Positions 46,101 to 55,117 of a DNA stretch of 64,000 nucleotides are shown piece after piece (within the stretch, counting starts at the first letter, position 1; each line of letters opens with the position of its first letter). The position numbers and the translations under genes are program-made. Source of the DNA: Neolewinella persica DSM 23188 (GTDB taxonomy: Bacteria > Bacteroidota > Bacteroidia > Chitinophagales > Saprospiraceae); the NCBI RefSeq assembly GCF_000373105.1, contig NZ_KB890439.1, forward strand, positions 28,505 to 92,504, read 5' to 3'. The notes beneath the pieces are model-generated. The model did no database searches and had not been told where the DNA came from. It saw nothing but the letters and a program-made list of their open reading frames with translations.

Positions 46101-46754
46101 TCACTTGATCGGCAAAGTTAAAGGATGTCGGTCGTCATATAGTTTAAGTGCTCTAAGCATCATTGCTGCTTCTTTGGGGTTTACATCGATCAGCGCCCGG
46201 GCAATTTCCTGATCATCGGAACAAAGGCGGACCAGGTTTTGGTGGGTGAAAGGCATCAGGGCGCCGGTGCGCAGGTGCAATATTTTGGTAAGGGAGATGG
46301 TTTTTTCCCGCTCTACGTAGGCTTGCCGGAAGGGTTGGCCGTTGATCGGGTTAAAGGCCTGCATCAGTTGCCGATTTACCACGGTCGTATCATACTGCAA
46401 AACGCTGAGCAGACCCTTTACACGAAAACCGGCGAATTCGTGAAACTTGCGCTGTTCGTTTTTGCGAATAAATAGGTATGGTTCCCCTTCCAGGCTGATG
46501 GCGTAGGGGATGATCTCTTGATTAATTCTTTCGTCTTTGTAGCCATATCCGGCAATCTGGACCCGGAAATCTTCGGGCAACTGGACCATTTCTCCATCAA
46601 TAGATTCCCACTCCAGGTCGGGCTGGTTGGCGAGTAAGGAGGCATGGCTGAGGTAAACCCCTTCGGGAAAGCTGTAATCAGAGTTGAAGGTGGCCTGACC
46701 AACAACGGTGGTAGTAATCGTGAAGAAGGTGGAAAGAAGTAAGAGTTTTACCAT
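46101..46754 (-). CDS. Hypothetical secreted protein between gldF and gldA
   Basis: The 217-residue product starts at MVKLLLLSTFFTITTTVVGQ, a signal peptide; an ATG five codons upstream is possible. The mature chain has the sequence FPEGVYLSHASLLANQPDLEW and later KKGLL-like beta-rich regions such as YLFIRKNEQRKFHEFAGFRVKGLL. No family is recognised. A variant of the dispersed repeat (46259-46280) encodes part of ILHLRTGALMPF. Its place between gldF and gldA does not prove a gliding role. Confidence 0.65.
   Translation of the reverse strand: MVKLLLLSTFFTITTTVVGQATFNSDYSFPEGVYLSHASLLANQPDLEWESIDGEMVQLPEDFRVQIAGYGYKDERINQEIIPYAISLEGEPYLFIRKNEQRKFHEFAGFRVKGLLSVLQYDTTVVNRQLMQAFNPINGQPFRQAYVEREKTISLTKILHLRTGALMPFTHQNLVRLCSDDQEIARALIDVNPKEAAMMLRALKLYDDRHPLTLPIK
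46259..46280 (-). repeat. Dispersed repeat variant, copy 15 (inside a coding region)
   Basis: GGGCGCCGGTGCGCAGGTGCAA matches the reverse core but carries an altered centre (CGGTGCGC in place of GCGGCCGC). The same variant occurs in pgi. Confidence 0.55.
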
Positions 46755-46826
46755 CGGGGTAATTTGCAAATGTTGTTTGGAATAAGCAGGTCTGGGACTT
46801 AATACACGGCATCGTTTGGGAACGGC

Positions 46827-47789
46827 CTATTTCTCCGATGTCGTTAGTGCTCTGAAGACTTCCTCTACACTCAGGTCTTCCCGTTGTAAGCCCAGGAGTA
46901 CCAGGTTATTGTCTACGGCAAACCGAAAGACTTCGGCGCGTGCGTCTGCTTTACCGGCAAGGTAAAGACGGTAGTGCGGGGCTTTGGGGTTGGCTACTGC
47001 ACGGGAAACCCCCTTTATTTGGGCGAGTTTATTTGTATCGACCTGACGATCGAAGGTGACAATCAGGGAGGAGTCGCCCGCTAACCTGCGCTGTAAGCGG
47101 CTAATTGGGTCGTCGGCCACTAATTTGCCTCGGTCAATGATGATCACCCGGTCACAAAGCGCCTGCACCTCCTGCATGATGTGGGTGCTGAAGATAACCG
47201 TCTTTTCCTTACCCAGTGTCTTGATCAATGTTCGGATTTCAGCCAACTGATTAGGGTCCAGACCGCTGGTCGGTTCGTCCAGGATCAGCACCTGCGGATC
47301 ATGAAGCATTGCCTGGGCAAGCCCCACACGCTGTCGGTATCCTTTAGAGAGCGCGCCAATTTGTTTATGACTTTCCCTGCCTAACCCCGTCATCTCGATC
47401 AACTCTTCAATGCGGGCTTTTGCTCCACTAAGCTTGTTTGCTTTGGCAGCAAAAGACAGGTACTCCCGCACGTACATGTCTTTGTATAAAGGGTTGTGTT
47501 CGGGGAGATAGCCTACTAGCCGGCGCACGGCCAGGCTGTCTGTTTCAACGTCGTGACCACAGACCTCGGCGGTACCCGATGATTGGCTCAGGTAACAGGT
47601 CAGTATCTTCATCGTCGTGGTCTTACCAGCCCCGTTAGGACCTAAGAACCCAAGAATCTGCCCGGCAGAAGCTTCAAAGCTGATGCTGTCCAGCGCTCGT
47701 TGATCGCCGTATATTTTGGTTAATTCCTTTACGCTTACTGACAAAGTAGGGATAGATTGTGATGGTGAGCCAAAAAAAGAACAGCTCAA
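46827..47789 (-). CDS. gldA: Gliding-motility ABC transporter ATPase GldA
   Basis: GldA is the ATP-binding subunit of the gliding-associated ABC transporter. The 320-residue protein has Walker A GPNGAGKTTT, the Q-loop region GYLPEHNPLY, signature LSKGYRQRVGLAQA, Walker B VLILDEPTSGLDP and the switch His in FSTHIMQE. The C-terminal extension is typical of the GldA/NatA group. The first 15 residues look unlike the family, so translation may really start at a TTG at 47744, giving MSVSVKELTKIYG. Confidence 0.92.
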   Translation of the reverse strand: MSCSFFGSPSQSIPTLSVSVKELTKIYGDQRALDSISFEASAGQILGFLGPNGAGKTTTMKILTCYLSQSSGTAEVCGHDVETDSLAVRRLVGYLPEHNPLYKDMYVREYLSFAAKANKLSGAKARIEELIEMTGLGRESHKQIGALSKGYRQRVGLAQAMLHDPQVLILDEPTSGLDPNQLAEIRTLIKTLGKEKTVIFSTHIMQEVQALCDRVIIIDRGKLVADDPISRLQRRLAGDSSLIVTFDRQVDTNKLAQIKGVSRAVANPKAPHYRLYLAGKADARAEVFRFAVDNNLVLLGLQREDLSVEEVFRALTTSEK

Positions 47790-47880
47790 AGCCAGGAAAT
47801 ATTTTCCTGGGGCAAATGTAAGACTTGTTAGGAAACCTGTTCCGCTACAAATACTTTAGATGGGGCCAGGATTGAAAATG

Positions 47881-47918
47881 CCAAAGCGGCACTTTCCCTT
47901 GGGAAAGCACCGCTTTGG
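47881..47918 (-). terminator. Stem-loop terminator of the FAS1 gene
   Basis: An 18-base-pair stem with two mismatches (CCAAAGCGGCACTTTCCC / GGGAAAGCACCGCTTTGG) lies 35 bases after the FAS1 stop. On the minus strand it is followed by CATTTTC. Confidence 0.85.
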
Positions 47919-47953
47919 ATTGTGGTCAATTGACCATCTGATTTCACCTCAGG

Positions 47954-49495
47954 TTACCGGGGAAGAATCACGGTGTCAATACCGTGAATAACGCCATTAC
48001 TGGCCTTTACGTCGGTCATGATTACGGTAGAACGGTTACCATTCGGGTCAATGATCTGGACTTTGCCATCTTTGATGGTGGCAACAATGGTTTGCTTGCC
48101 TAAAGTCTGCATCAGGTAGTAGTTCTTGTTGGCCTTAATGGCCGCTACCAGATCTCCGGAAGAAATCACCGCTGGTATGACATGGTAGGCCAGGATGGCT
48201 TGCAGTTGATCTTTCGCAGTAGTGGTCAGTGTCTCCACGGTACCGTCTGGAAGCTTATTGAAAGCGTCATTTGTTGGGGCAAATACTGTGTATTCCCCGG
48301 CGGCATCAAAGGTTTCTACCAAGCCAGCAGCTCCTAGTGCTGCAGTCAGGGTGGAGAAATTTTCGTTACCAGAAGCGATTGCGGCGATGCTTGGCCCCAT
48401 GTCTGCGGCGCGGTCAGCACCTTTCTTAGTCATGGTCATGGCTGTGCCCTTAAGCAGCATCCCCGGATCAACATCAGCGGGTAGCATAACACGATCGATA
48501 ACGTGGATGACACCATTGGAGCCTGAGAGGTCAGTCGCCGTCACATTGGTAACGTTGCCTTTGCCGTCTTTGATCTTCACCTTACCCATGTCCAGCATGA
48601 CATTGAAATTACTGCCAGCAACGGTCTTGGCACTCAAAGTACCATTACCGCTTTTGATACCAGCTACTACGTCAGCAGCTTTCAGGTTTCCGGATACCAC
48701 GTGATAGGTTAGGATTTTTTGTAGCGTAGCCTTGTTTTCGGGCTTTACCAACGCTGCTACCAAACCTTCAGGCAAGGCTGCAAAAGCTTCATTGGTTGGC
48801 GCGAAGACGGTAAAGGGACCTTTTCCAGATAATGTTTCAGCCAATCCAGCTGCCTTGATGGCGGTGACCAGGGTGGAGAAATTTTCGTTACCGGCAGCGA
48901 TTCCTACAATGGTTTGCATGGCAGGTGCCTTTGCGGTGCCCTTCAGAAGCATACCCGGATCAACGTCCGCAGGCAGCATAACCTGATCGATAACGTGGAT
49001 GACACCGTTAGAGCCTGAGAGGTCGGTCGCCGTAACGTTGGTTACGTTGCCCTTACCGTCTTTGATCTTAACTTTACCCATGTCCAACATAACATTAAAG
49101 TCACTACCGGCGACGGTTGAGGCCTTCAATGTACCATTACCACTTTTGATACCAGCTACTACGTCCGCAGCTTTCAAGTTTCCGGAGACAACGTGGTAAG
49201 TGAGGATCTTTTGTAACGTAGCCTTGTTTTCCGGCTTGACCAATTCTGACACTAAGCCTTCAGGCAGGGCAGCAAAAGCAGCGTTGGTTGGGGCGAAAAC
49301 GGTAAAGGGACCTTCACCAGATAATGTTTCAGCCAATCCAGCTGCCTTGATGGCGGTGACCAGGGTAGAAAAATCATCGTTGCCTGCGGCAATTTCGACG
49401 ATGGTTTTGTTGCCCATTGATTGTGCCGCGCTGGTAGCAGGCATAAAGAGAGCAAAGCTTGCTAAGGCAAGCAGGGAGAAAATAAAGCGTTTCAT
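47954..49495 (-). CDS. Secreted protein with three FAS1 (fasciclin) domains
   Basis: The 513-residue protein has a signal peptide ([19 protein letters not shown]). Three FAS1 adhesion domains follow, each with the H1 motif FTVFAPTN (or YTVFAPTN) and an H2-type YHV core. Domains one and two are almost identical, including [20 protein letters not shown] and [20 protein letters not shown], so a recent internal duplication is evident. The third ([22 protein letters not shown]) is divergent. FAS1 proteins mediate cell adhesion. It has its own promoter and terminator. Confidence 0.93.
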   Translation of the reverse strand: MKRFIFSLLALASFALFMPATSAAQSMGNKTIVEIAAGNDDFSTLVTAIKAAGLAETLSGEGPFTVFAPTNAAFAALPEGLVSELVKPENKATLQKILTYHVVSGNLKAADVVAGIKSGNGTLKASTVAGSDFNVMLDMGKVKIKDGKGNVTNVTATDLSGSNGVIHVIDQVMLPADVDPGMLLKGTAKAPAMQTIVGIAAGNENFSTLVTAIKAAGLAETLSGKGPFTVFAPTNEAFAALPEGLVAALVKPENKATLQKILTYHVVSGNLKAADVVAGIKSGNGTLSAKTVAGSNFNVMLDMGKVKIKDGKGNVTNVTATDLSGSNGVIHVIDRVMLPADVDPGMLLKGTAMTMTKKGADRAADMGPSIAAIASGNENFSTLTAALGAAGLVETFDAAGEYTVFAPTNDAFNKLPDGTVETLTTTAKDQLQAILAYHVIPAVISSGDLVAAIKANKNYYLMQTLGKQTIVATIKDGKVQIIDPNGNRSTVIMTDVKASNGVIHGIDTVILPR

Positions 49496-49591
49496 ATTAA
49501 TTTTATTGGTTTACTAATGCACGTCAACGTAAGATTGACACAGAGGGAATTATGCCTCTGTTCGTTACAACGGAGCGAAGTAAATCTTGTT

Positions 49592-49622
49592 CAAAATTAA
49601 ACGTACTTCGTCTAAAACCAAA
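49592..49622 (-). promoter_or_regulatory. Promoter of the FAS1 gene
   Basis: On the minus strand TTTGG is followed after about 19 bases by TAATTTTG, a close match to the Bacteroidota TTTG / TAnnTTTG consensus, about 97 bases before the start codon. Confidence 0.7.
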
Positions 49623-49634
49623 GATGGGTAAATG

Positions 49635-49913
49635 AAAAAAGGAGGAACCGGTCGCTCGATTCCTCCTCTAACGCTATTGTTAATGTGAACAGCTAAAAAA
49701 GATCTTTACTGACACCAGAAACAAATCTGAGGTCAACAGACAAAGTCAGGTGACTTTCATCTGGTAGAAATAAATTCTACGTGGGTTGTTAGTTCTGGGG
49801 GGAATGGAATAGTTCTGAGTACTCTCAAGGAGAGTACGGGCAATTCCACTTGTGTTTTGTTGTTGTTCAGGTTGTAATTTTCAAAGAGTACTTAAAACAT
49901 AAAAACGCTTGAT
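49635..49913 (-). ncRNA. Probable structured small RNA
   Basis: Reading the minus strand, a TATTTTTG promoter-like box at 49918-49925 is followed by about 275 bases with hairpins at 49819-49837 (GTACTCTC/GAGAGTAC, enclosed by a GGAAT/ATTCC pair), 49764-49780 (GTAGAA/TTCTAC) and 49737-49763 (CAGA..AAAGTC/GACTTT..TCTG). It ends in a terminator, AGGAGGAA/TTCCTCCT plus TTTTTT, at 49635-49668. The FAS1 promoter lies beyond this terminator, so the RNA appears independent of that gene. No open frame is convincing. The family is not recognised; an attenuated leader is an alternative. Confidence 0.55.
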
Positions 49914-50318
49914 AATGCAAAAATATGGAGATAAACCCGTTAATCCTAGGACTTTACCTACGAATGTTGGTTTAGACCAGTTTCTTTAACTTATAGTATT
50001 ATTTCTCAATTGGCGAAAGTTCTTGCTTGCAAGGCTTCTTTCACTTCATTGTTTCTTCTCAAAAGGGTCTCGATGAGTTCTGTACCGCCAACCGGTTTAT
50101 CAGGTGCCGGCCAGATTCCAAAAGCCGCTTGGAGGGACTAAGGTTTAAGGGGGAGGAGTAAAGCCCTGAGGAATTGTTACCTTAATGTAGGGTGGGTTCC
50201 GGCTGCATGACGCATATTTGCCCCTTCTGGAATTCCGACTGCCTCGATGGCCTGCACTGCGCATGAGTTATCTATACTGGTTGGACCTATGCTCACTCAA
50301 ACCGCAAAAACAGCAGCT
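49914..50318. other. Spacer upstream of pgi
   Basis: No gene is seen. GCATATTTGCC near 50216 resembles a promoter -7 box for pgi with a short spacer. Confidence 0.5.
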
Positions 50319-51968
50319 ATGCTTCCCACTATTGATCCTACAACTACCCTGGCCTGGAAAGAACTGGAAATGCACGCGCATGAAATGGAAGGGCGACACA
50401 TGAAGGACTTGTTTGCTCAGGACCCTGATCGCTTTGGAAATTTTAGTCAGACGTTGGAAGACCTGCTGATTGACTATTCCAAAAACATCATTACCCAGGA
50501 AACCCTGGATATGTTGTACCGGCTAGCCGAAGACTGCGGCGTTAAAGAAGCTACTGAGCAAATGTTTGGCGGAGCCGTCATTAATGGAACGGAAGGTCGG
50601 GCAGTACTGCACGTCGCGCTGCGAAACCGGGGTAAAGGGGAAATCATCGTTGACGGAGTTGATGTCATGCCCGAAGTGCGGGAAGTACTCCGCCGGATGA
50701 AGTCTTTTTGCGAAAAGGTACATGCTGGTAGCCATCTAGGGTACACCGGCAAGCCTTTAACACAAGTCGTAAATATTGGTATTGGCGGTTCCGATCTCGG
50801 CCCTGTTATGGTCACCGAGGCCCTGAAGCCATACTGGATCGAAGGCCGTGAGGTTCACTTCGTCAGCAACATCGACGGTACGCACCTCGCTGAGGTGCTG
50901 AAAAAAGTTGACCCGGAAACAACGCTTTTCCTGGTAGCTTCTAAAACTTTTACTACTCAGGAAACCATGACTAATGCACGTAGCGCACGCCAGTGGTTCT
51001 ATGACAATGGTGGAAGTGAGGCCGACGTAGCAAAGCACTTCGCCGCCTTGAGTACCAACGAGGATGGTGTCAAAGAATTCGGCATCGACGGTGAAAATAT
51101 TTTCGGTTTTTGGGACTGGGTAGGCGGTCGCTACTCCCTGTCCTCGGCCATTGGCATGAGTATTGCGCTGACGGTGGGCTTCGATAACTTTGCCGGATTA
51201 CTCGACGGTATGTATGCCATGGACGAGCACTTCCGGCACGCCGAACTGGAAGAAAACCTACCGGTAAAACTAGCCCTGATCGGCGTTTGGTACACCAACT
51301 TTTTTGGCGCGGAGACGGAAGCGATTCTGCCCTATGACCAATATTTACACCGTTTTCCCGCTTACTTCCAACAAGGAAACATGGAAAGTAACGGTAAGAG
51401 TGTAGACCGAAACGGTAACCCGGTCGACTATGAAACAGGCCCCATTATCTGGGGTGAACCCGGCACCAACGGTCAGCACGCATTCTATCAGTTGATTCAC
51501 CAGGGTACCCGGCTAATTCCTTGTGATTTTATCGCTCCGGCCGTTTCTCATAACCCGCTTGGCGATCATCATGCCATCCTGCTAAGTAACTTTTTTGCCC
51601 AGACGGAAGCGCTCATGAACGGAAAAACTGCGTCCCAGGTTTCTGCCGAACTCAAGGCTGCTGGTAAGTCAGACGCCGAAATTGCCGAATTGGTTCCCTT
51701 CAAGGTTTTCGATGGCAACCGGCCAACGAACTCTATCTTGGCTAAGAAAATAACCCCCTACGTGCTGGGCCAGCTGATTGCGATGTACGAACATAAGATT
51801 TTTGTGCAGGGTGTCATCTGGAACATTTACAGCTTTGACCAGTGGGGTGTTGAATTGGGTAAGCAATTGGCCAAAGCAATTTTACCGGAGTTGGGCGGCG
51901 GTGCGCAGGTGCAAAGTCACGATTCAAGCACAAATGGTTTGATCAATGCCTACAAGGCCTGGCGCTAA
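50319..51968 (+). CDS. pgi: Glucose-6-phosphate isomerase
   Basis: Pgi interconverts glucose 6-phosphate and fructose 6-phosphate. The 549-residue protein was started at [16 protein letters not shown], matching the family; an upstream ATG would add 24 unrelated residues. Signature blocks are [32 protein letters not shown], the catalytic Glu in [11 protein letters not shown], and the C-terminal [16 protein letters not shown]. Just before that block, GGGAQVQ is encoded by a variant of the dispersed repeat, at a position that is variable in the family, so function should be intact. Confidence 0.95.
   Translation: MLPTIDPTTTLAWKELEMHAHEMEGRHMKDLFAQDPDRFGNFSQTLEDLLIDYSKNIITQETLDMLYRLAEDCGVKEATEQMFGGAVINGTEGRAVLHVALRNRGKGEIIVDGVDVMPEVREVLRRMKSFCEKVHAGSHLGYTGKPLTQVVNIGIGGSDLGPVMVTEALKPYWIEGREVHFVSNIDGTHLAEVLKKVDPETTLFLVASKTFTTQETMTNARSARQWFYDNGGSEADVAKHFAALSTNEDGVKEFGIDGENIFGFWDWVGGRYSLSSAIGMSIALTVGFDNFAGLLDGMYAMDEHFRHAELEENLPVKLALIGVWYTNFFGAETEAILPYDQYLHRFPAYFQQGNMESNGKSVDRNGNPVDYETGPIIWGEPGTNGQHAFYQLIHQGTRLIPCDFIAPAVSHNPLGDHHAILLSNFFAQTEALMNGKTASQVSAELKAAGKSDAEIAELVPFKVFDGNRPTNSILAKKITPYVLGQLIAMYEHKIFVQGVIWNIYSFDQWGVELGKQLAKAILPELGGGAQVQSHDSSTNGLINAYKAWR
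51891..51915 (-). repeat. Dispersed repeat variant, copy 16 (inside pgi)
   Basis: TTGGGCGGCGGTGCGCAGG followed by TGCAAAG shares the reverse core and the CGGTGCGC variant seen in the hypothetical gene between gldF and gldA. The extended flank is absent. Confidence 0.5.
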
Positions 51969-52036
51969 CGGTTCTTCAGCCTTCCAACGGCTTTTTCAGA
52001 CAAAATGTAACCTTAGGGCTAATCGCTAATTGCTGT

Positions 52037-52044
52037 TACCTTTG
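52037..52044 (+). promoter_or_regulatory. -7 box upstream of fabI
   Basis: TACCTTTG matches TAnnTTTG and is followed by C; it lies 49 bases before the start codon. The -33 element is weak. Confidence 0.6.
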
Positions 52045-52093
52045 CCACCATCTCTACCACACTAATAGACCAACAGACTAAAAGACAAATACT

Positions 52094-52894
52094 ATGTCCA
52101 TCCAACTACTAGCAGGCAAACGTGGCGTCATCTTCGGCGCACTTGACGATCAATCCCTTGCCTGGAAAATTGCCGAAGTCTGCCATCAGATGGGCGCCAA
52201 ATTTACGCTCACCAACGCCCCGGTTGCGCTGCGTATGGGAGCTCTGCAGGAGCTTGCCGCCGGCATCGACACAGAAGTTATCCCCGCCGACGCAACGAGC
52301 ATCGAGGATCTGGAAAACCTCTTCGTCAAATCAGAGGAAATCCTGGGCGGAAAGATCGATTTTGTCCTCCACGCTATCGGGATGAGCGTCAACGTGCGCA
52401 AAAAGAAGGATTACACCGACCTCAACCACGACTGGATGCAAAAGACCTTCGACATCAGTGCGATCAGCTTCCACAAAATGTGTCAGGTGCTCTATAAAGG
52501 TGACCACATGGCCGATTGGGGAAGTATTCTCGGGCTGAGCTACATCGCGGCGCAGCGCGTTTTCCCCGACTACGGGGAGATGGCAGAAAGCAAAGCACTG
52601 CTGGAGAGTTTTGCCCGTAGCTTCGGTTATCATTTTGGTGAGAAAAACCACGTCCGGGTGAACACCATCAGCCAGTCGCCTACCATGACTACGGCTGGTA
52701 AAGGCATTCCTGGCTTCACCGAATTCTTCGGCTATGGAGACGATATGAGCCCACTCGGCAATGCGCCGGCTGAGGATTGCGCCAACTTCTGCGCCACCCT
52801 CTTCAGTGACCTCACCCGCTACGTAACGATGCAGAACCTTTACCATGATGGTGGATTCTCTAATATGGGGATGAACCCTAAGCTGATCAAGTAG
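52094..52894 (+). CDS. fabI: Enoyl-[acyl-carrier-protein] reductase (NADH)
   Basis: FabI performs the last reduction of each fatty-acid elongation cycle and is the triclosan target. The 266-residue SDR protein has GVIFGALDDQSLAWKIA at the nucleotide-binding end, HAIGMS, and the active-site pair Tyr160 and Lys167 in DYGEMAESKALLE. The later RVNTISQSPTMTTAGKGI block is also typical. A large hairpin repeat begins directly after its stop. Confidence 0.95.
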   Translation: MSIQLLAGKRGVIFGALDDQSLAWKIAEVCHQMGAKFTLTNAPVALRMGALQELAAGIDTEVIPADATSIEDLENLFVKSEEILGGKIDFVLHAIGMSVNVRKKKDYTDLNHDWMQKTFDISAISFHKMCQVLYKGDHMADWGSILGLSYIAAQRVFPDYGEMAESKALLESFARSFGYHFGEKNHVRVNTISQSPTMTTAGKGIPGFTEFFGYGDDMSPLGNAPAEDCANFCATLFSDLTRYVTMQNLYHDGGFSNMGMNPKLIK

Positions 52895-53046
52895 TCAGTA
52901 ACTGAGTCAAAGAGTCAGTGAATTACCGAGTTGCTGCCGCAAGTACCGTTCGTCACCTTTCGGGTGCTTACTTTGAGCATACAAGCGAAGCGAAGTGAGT
53001 GGTAACAGCGGCAGCCACTCAGTGACTCATCAACTCAGTGACTCAC
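52895..53046. repeat. Large 3'-end hairpin repeat, copy B
   Basis: It begins at the base after the fabI stop. The arms AGTCAGTGAATTACCGAGTTGC and CAGTGACTCATCAACTCAGTGACTCA flank TGCCGCAAGTACCGTTCG and AAGCGAAGCGAAGTGAGTGG, as in copies A and C. Confidence 0.85.
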
Positions 53047-53124
53047 CCCCGTCGTGTGAACATCCTGTTAAACTCAAGTTTCAGGGCAAGGTGTGCCTGC
53101 TGAGCAGGTTATTATTGCTACGCG

Positions 53125-53811
53125 ATGAAGCAGAATACCTCAAGGTCGTTATTGATGCTGTTCTTATTGGTCAGCTTTGGTGGCTTGCTTGCGCAGGATT
53201 ATTTGCCTGGGGATTTCAAAACGCACCAGGATCACTCAGACTATTTCAAGATTATTAAGCATGCACATCAGGAGTTGCTGCACCTCGAAAGTCCGATTCT
53301 GCTTAAGTACGGCTACAAGTCATCAGAGCATCAGGCGTTACGGGACAGTATCCATCAACGTAATGAACTGCTGTTAGCTGGGATGAATAACTACCTGGAT
53401 ACCTACGGCTTTCCCCGCACCTCCGTTAAAGTCCTGGAGCGGCGGCAGGCCGCACAACAAGAACTCATGAAACGGTTGTTGAGCGTTCCTCGTACCGATT
53501 CCCTGGCTCGCGACAGCATCCTTCAGGAAGTAAGCAGTGCGTTCCGAAGTGATGTAGTCTCCATTTCGCTGGTGCCCACGGTTATGTTGGTCCTCCAAAC
53601 AGAGACAAATTTCGACAAGCGTTGTGAAATGATTTCCCTGCTCCGCTTCGAATGGGAAGAAGACAACCTGAGCACGATGTCTATGCTCTCCTACCTTCGG
53701 CATACCTACGTGGTTAAACACGGTAAAGAGATGGAAATTGCCACGGGAACTACGGAGCGGGAACGCATTTATATGTATGGGCGGGAGCTTTCTGGGTGTT
53801 GGGTCGAGTGA
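53125..53811 (+). CDS. Hypothetical secreted helical protein
   Basis: The 228-residue product has a signal peptide (SLLMLFLLVSFGGLLAQ). The mature chain is predicted helical, with HQELLHLESPILLKYGYKSSEHQALRDSI and a later AQQELMKRLLSVPRTDSLA segment. No family is recognised. The last two codons and the stop (GAG TGA) come from hairpin repeat C, so the natural C-terminus may have been longer. Confidence 0.65.
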   Translation: MKQNTSRSLLMLFLLVSFGGLLAQDYLPGDFKTHQDHSDYFKIIKHAHQELLHLESPILLKYGYKSSEHQALRDSIHQRNELLLAGMNNYLDTYGFPRTSVKVLERRQAAQQELMKRLLSVPRTDSLARDSILQEVSSAFRSDVVSISLVPTVMLVLQTETNFDKRCEMISLLRFEWEEDNLSTMSMLSYLRHTYVVKHGKEMEIATGTTERERIYMYGRELSGCWVE

Positions 53812-54020
53812 GTTGGCGAGTCACTGAGTTGCTTCCGCAAGTACCGTTCGCCACCCGTCGGGTGCTCACTCACTGGGATAGTGAGTTGGCGAGTCACTGA
53901 GTGGCTGCCGCAAGTACTGTTTGCGGCGCTGCGTTTGCTCACTCTGGGCGAACGAGCGCAGCGAAGTGAGTGGAACCAGCGGTAGCTCACTCAGTGACTC
54001 ACCAACTCATCAACTCACTA
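53806..54020. repeat. Large 3'-end hairpin repeat, copy C (with a doubled left arm)
   Basis: The left arm GAGTGAGTTGGCGAGTCACT occurs twice (53806 and 53881), followed by the central GCCGCAAGTAC...GAACGAGCGCAGCGAAGTGAGTGG and right arm CTCAGTGACTCACCAACTCATC. It supplies the stop codons of both convergent neighbours. Confidence 0.88.
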
Positions 54021-54875
54021 GAAAATGGCCATCTGCGACTCATCAGTCTCCACCGTCTGCCGCTTCTTGAGCAGCACATTAGGCAGGTCCATATCAGGAA
54101 GTAAACGCTTCACGATGCGGAGCCGATGGGTGTATTTCCCCAATTCGTAATTGAAGATGCCGTAATGGTCGATGGCATCGATCCGAACGCGGTCGTTCAC
54201 GTGCAGGATTTGGCTATCGGGCAAGAGAAGGCCTACATGCTCAATTTGTCCTTTGCGGTTATCGAAGAATGCCAGGTCAGCGGGCTGTGCCTGGATGACG
54301 AAGTCTACCATACGGCCGTGATGGCTCATCGCGTCAGCGGTGCGCGGAAGTTTGATGTTGATCAGGCGGGCAACGAGCTGGATTAGTGCGGCGGGGTCAA
54401 CGCCAGTGGGTGTACGGCCGCCATGCAGCATCGGGACGTAAAGCCAGCGTCGGGCAAAACGAATGAGGAGTTCCGCCTCTGAGCGTAGATCTTCGGACAG
54501 CGCCGCCTGACCGGAATAATGGAATTTCTGACCACCGTGCGTGAGCCGCAGCCCATCGTATTCGGGCAGACGGGCGCCAAAGGTCACGGGTAGTCCCGCA
54601 ATATCTCCGAGGATGGTCGACCAGAGGTCCAGCGCAAATGCAGGATTGTCGCGCTGTAACCGGTAGGTGCGTTCGTCAGCGGCAATAAGTTGGTCGTTGC
54701 GTACGAAACCCTCGAACTCATCGTCGGAGCAGCGAATACGGGAATAGACCTTTCCGGTTTCCACGATGGTGACGGGCTCTCCGAGCAATAGCTGGGAGGT
54801 CATTTCAGCTTTTTCTTTGGCCTGGGCCCGAATGGCGGCAGCGGTGAACCGCCCGAGTGCGAAGGAGTTTTGCAT
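54018..54875 (-). CDS. NlpC/P60 (C40)-like protein without the catalytic cysteine
   Basis: The 285-residue protein resembles murein endopeptidases with N-terminal SH3-like domains followed by an NlpC/P60 domain. The catalytic region normally reads G-x-D-C-S-G; here it reads TGVDPAALIQL, so the Cys is Pro161. LPRTADAM and the later PADLAFFDNRKGQIEHVGLLL (His213) are otherwise in family form. It is therefore likely inactive as a peptidase and may bind cell wall. No signal peptide is obvious. The stop lies within hairpin repeat C. Confidence 0.82.
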   Translation of the reverse strand: MQNSFALGRFTAAAIRAQAKEKAEMTSQLLLGEPVTIVETGKVYSRIRCSDDEFEGFVRNDQLIAADERTYRLQRDNPAFALDLWSTILGDIAGLPVTFGARLPEYDGLRLTHGGQKFHYSGQAALSEDLRSEAELLIRFARRWLYVPMLHGGRTPTGVDPAALIQLVARLINIKLPRTADAMSHHGRMVDFVIQAQPADLAFFDNRKGQIEHVGLLLPDSQILHVNDRVRIDAIDHYGIFNYELGKYTHRLRIVKRLLPDMDLPNVLLKKRQTVETDESQMAIF

Positions 54876-55092
54876 GGAAGGCGTAAGATAATTCGCCCGG
54901 AGGAATAATCCGGAATTTTAGCGCCAGATGTTAAGGGAATCCAGCTATCTGACGGTTTAACTGCTTTTACTGGAAAACGCACAGCGTTTTTAGTTACTAG
55001 GCGGGCAGCGTAAAGCACCTTAACGACCAACCACCCAATAACTCCCCGCAATAATCGTTGATCTTGCGTGCCTTTCCCAGTTTAAGGTGTCT

Positions 55093-55100
55093 TACTTTTG
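55093..55100 (+). promoter_or_regulatory. -7 box upstream of the PorP/SprF gene
   Basis: TACTTTTG matches TAnnTTTG and is followed by CG; it is 17 bases before the ATG. Confidence 0.55.
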
Positions 55101-55117
55101 CGTCCCAAATTACTTGC

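Noticed and set aside
45547..46108. Long open frames on both strands across the tandem repeat tract
   Set aside because: The repeat unit contains no stop codons, so all frames stay open; the translations are simple repeats and have no coding features.
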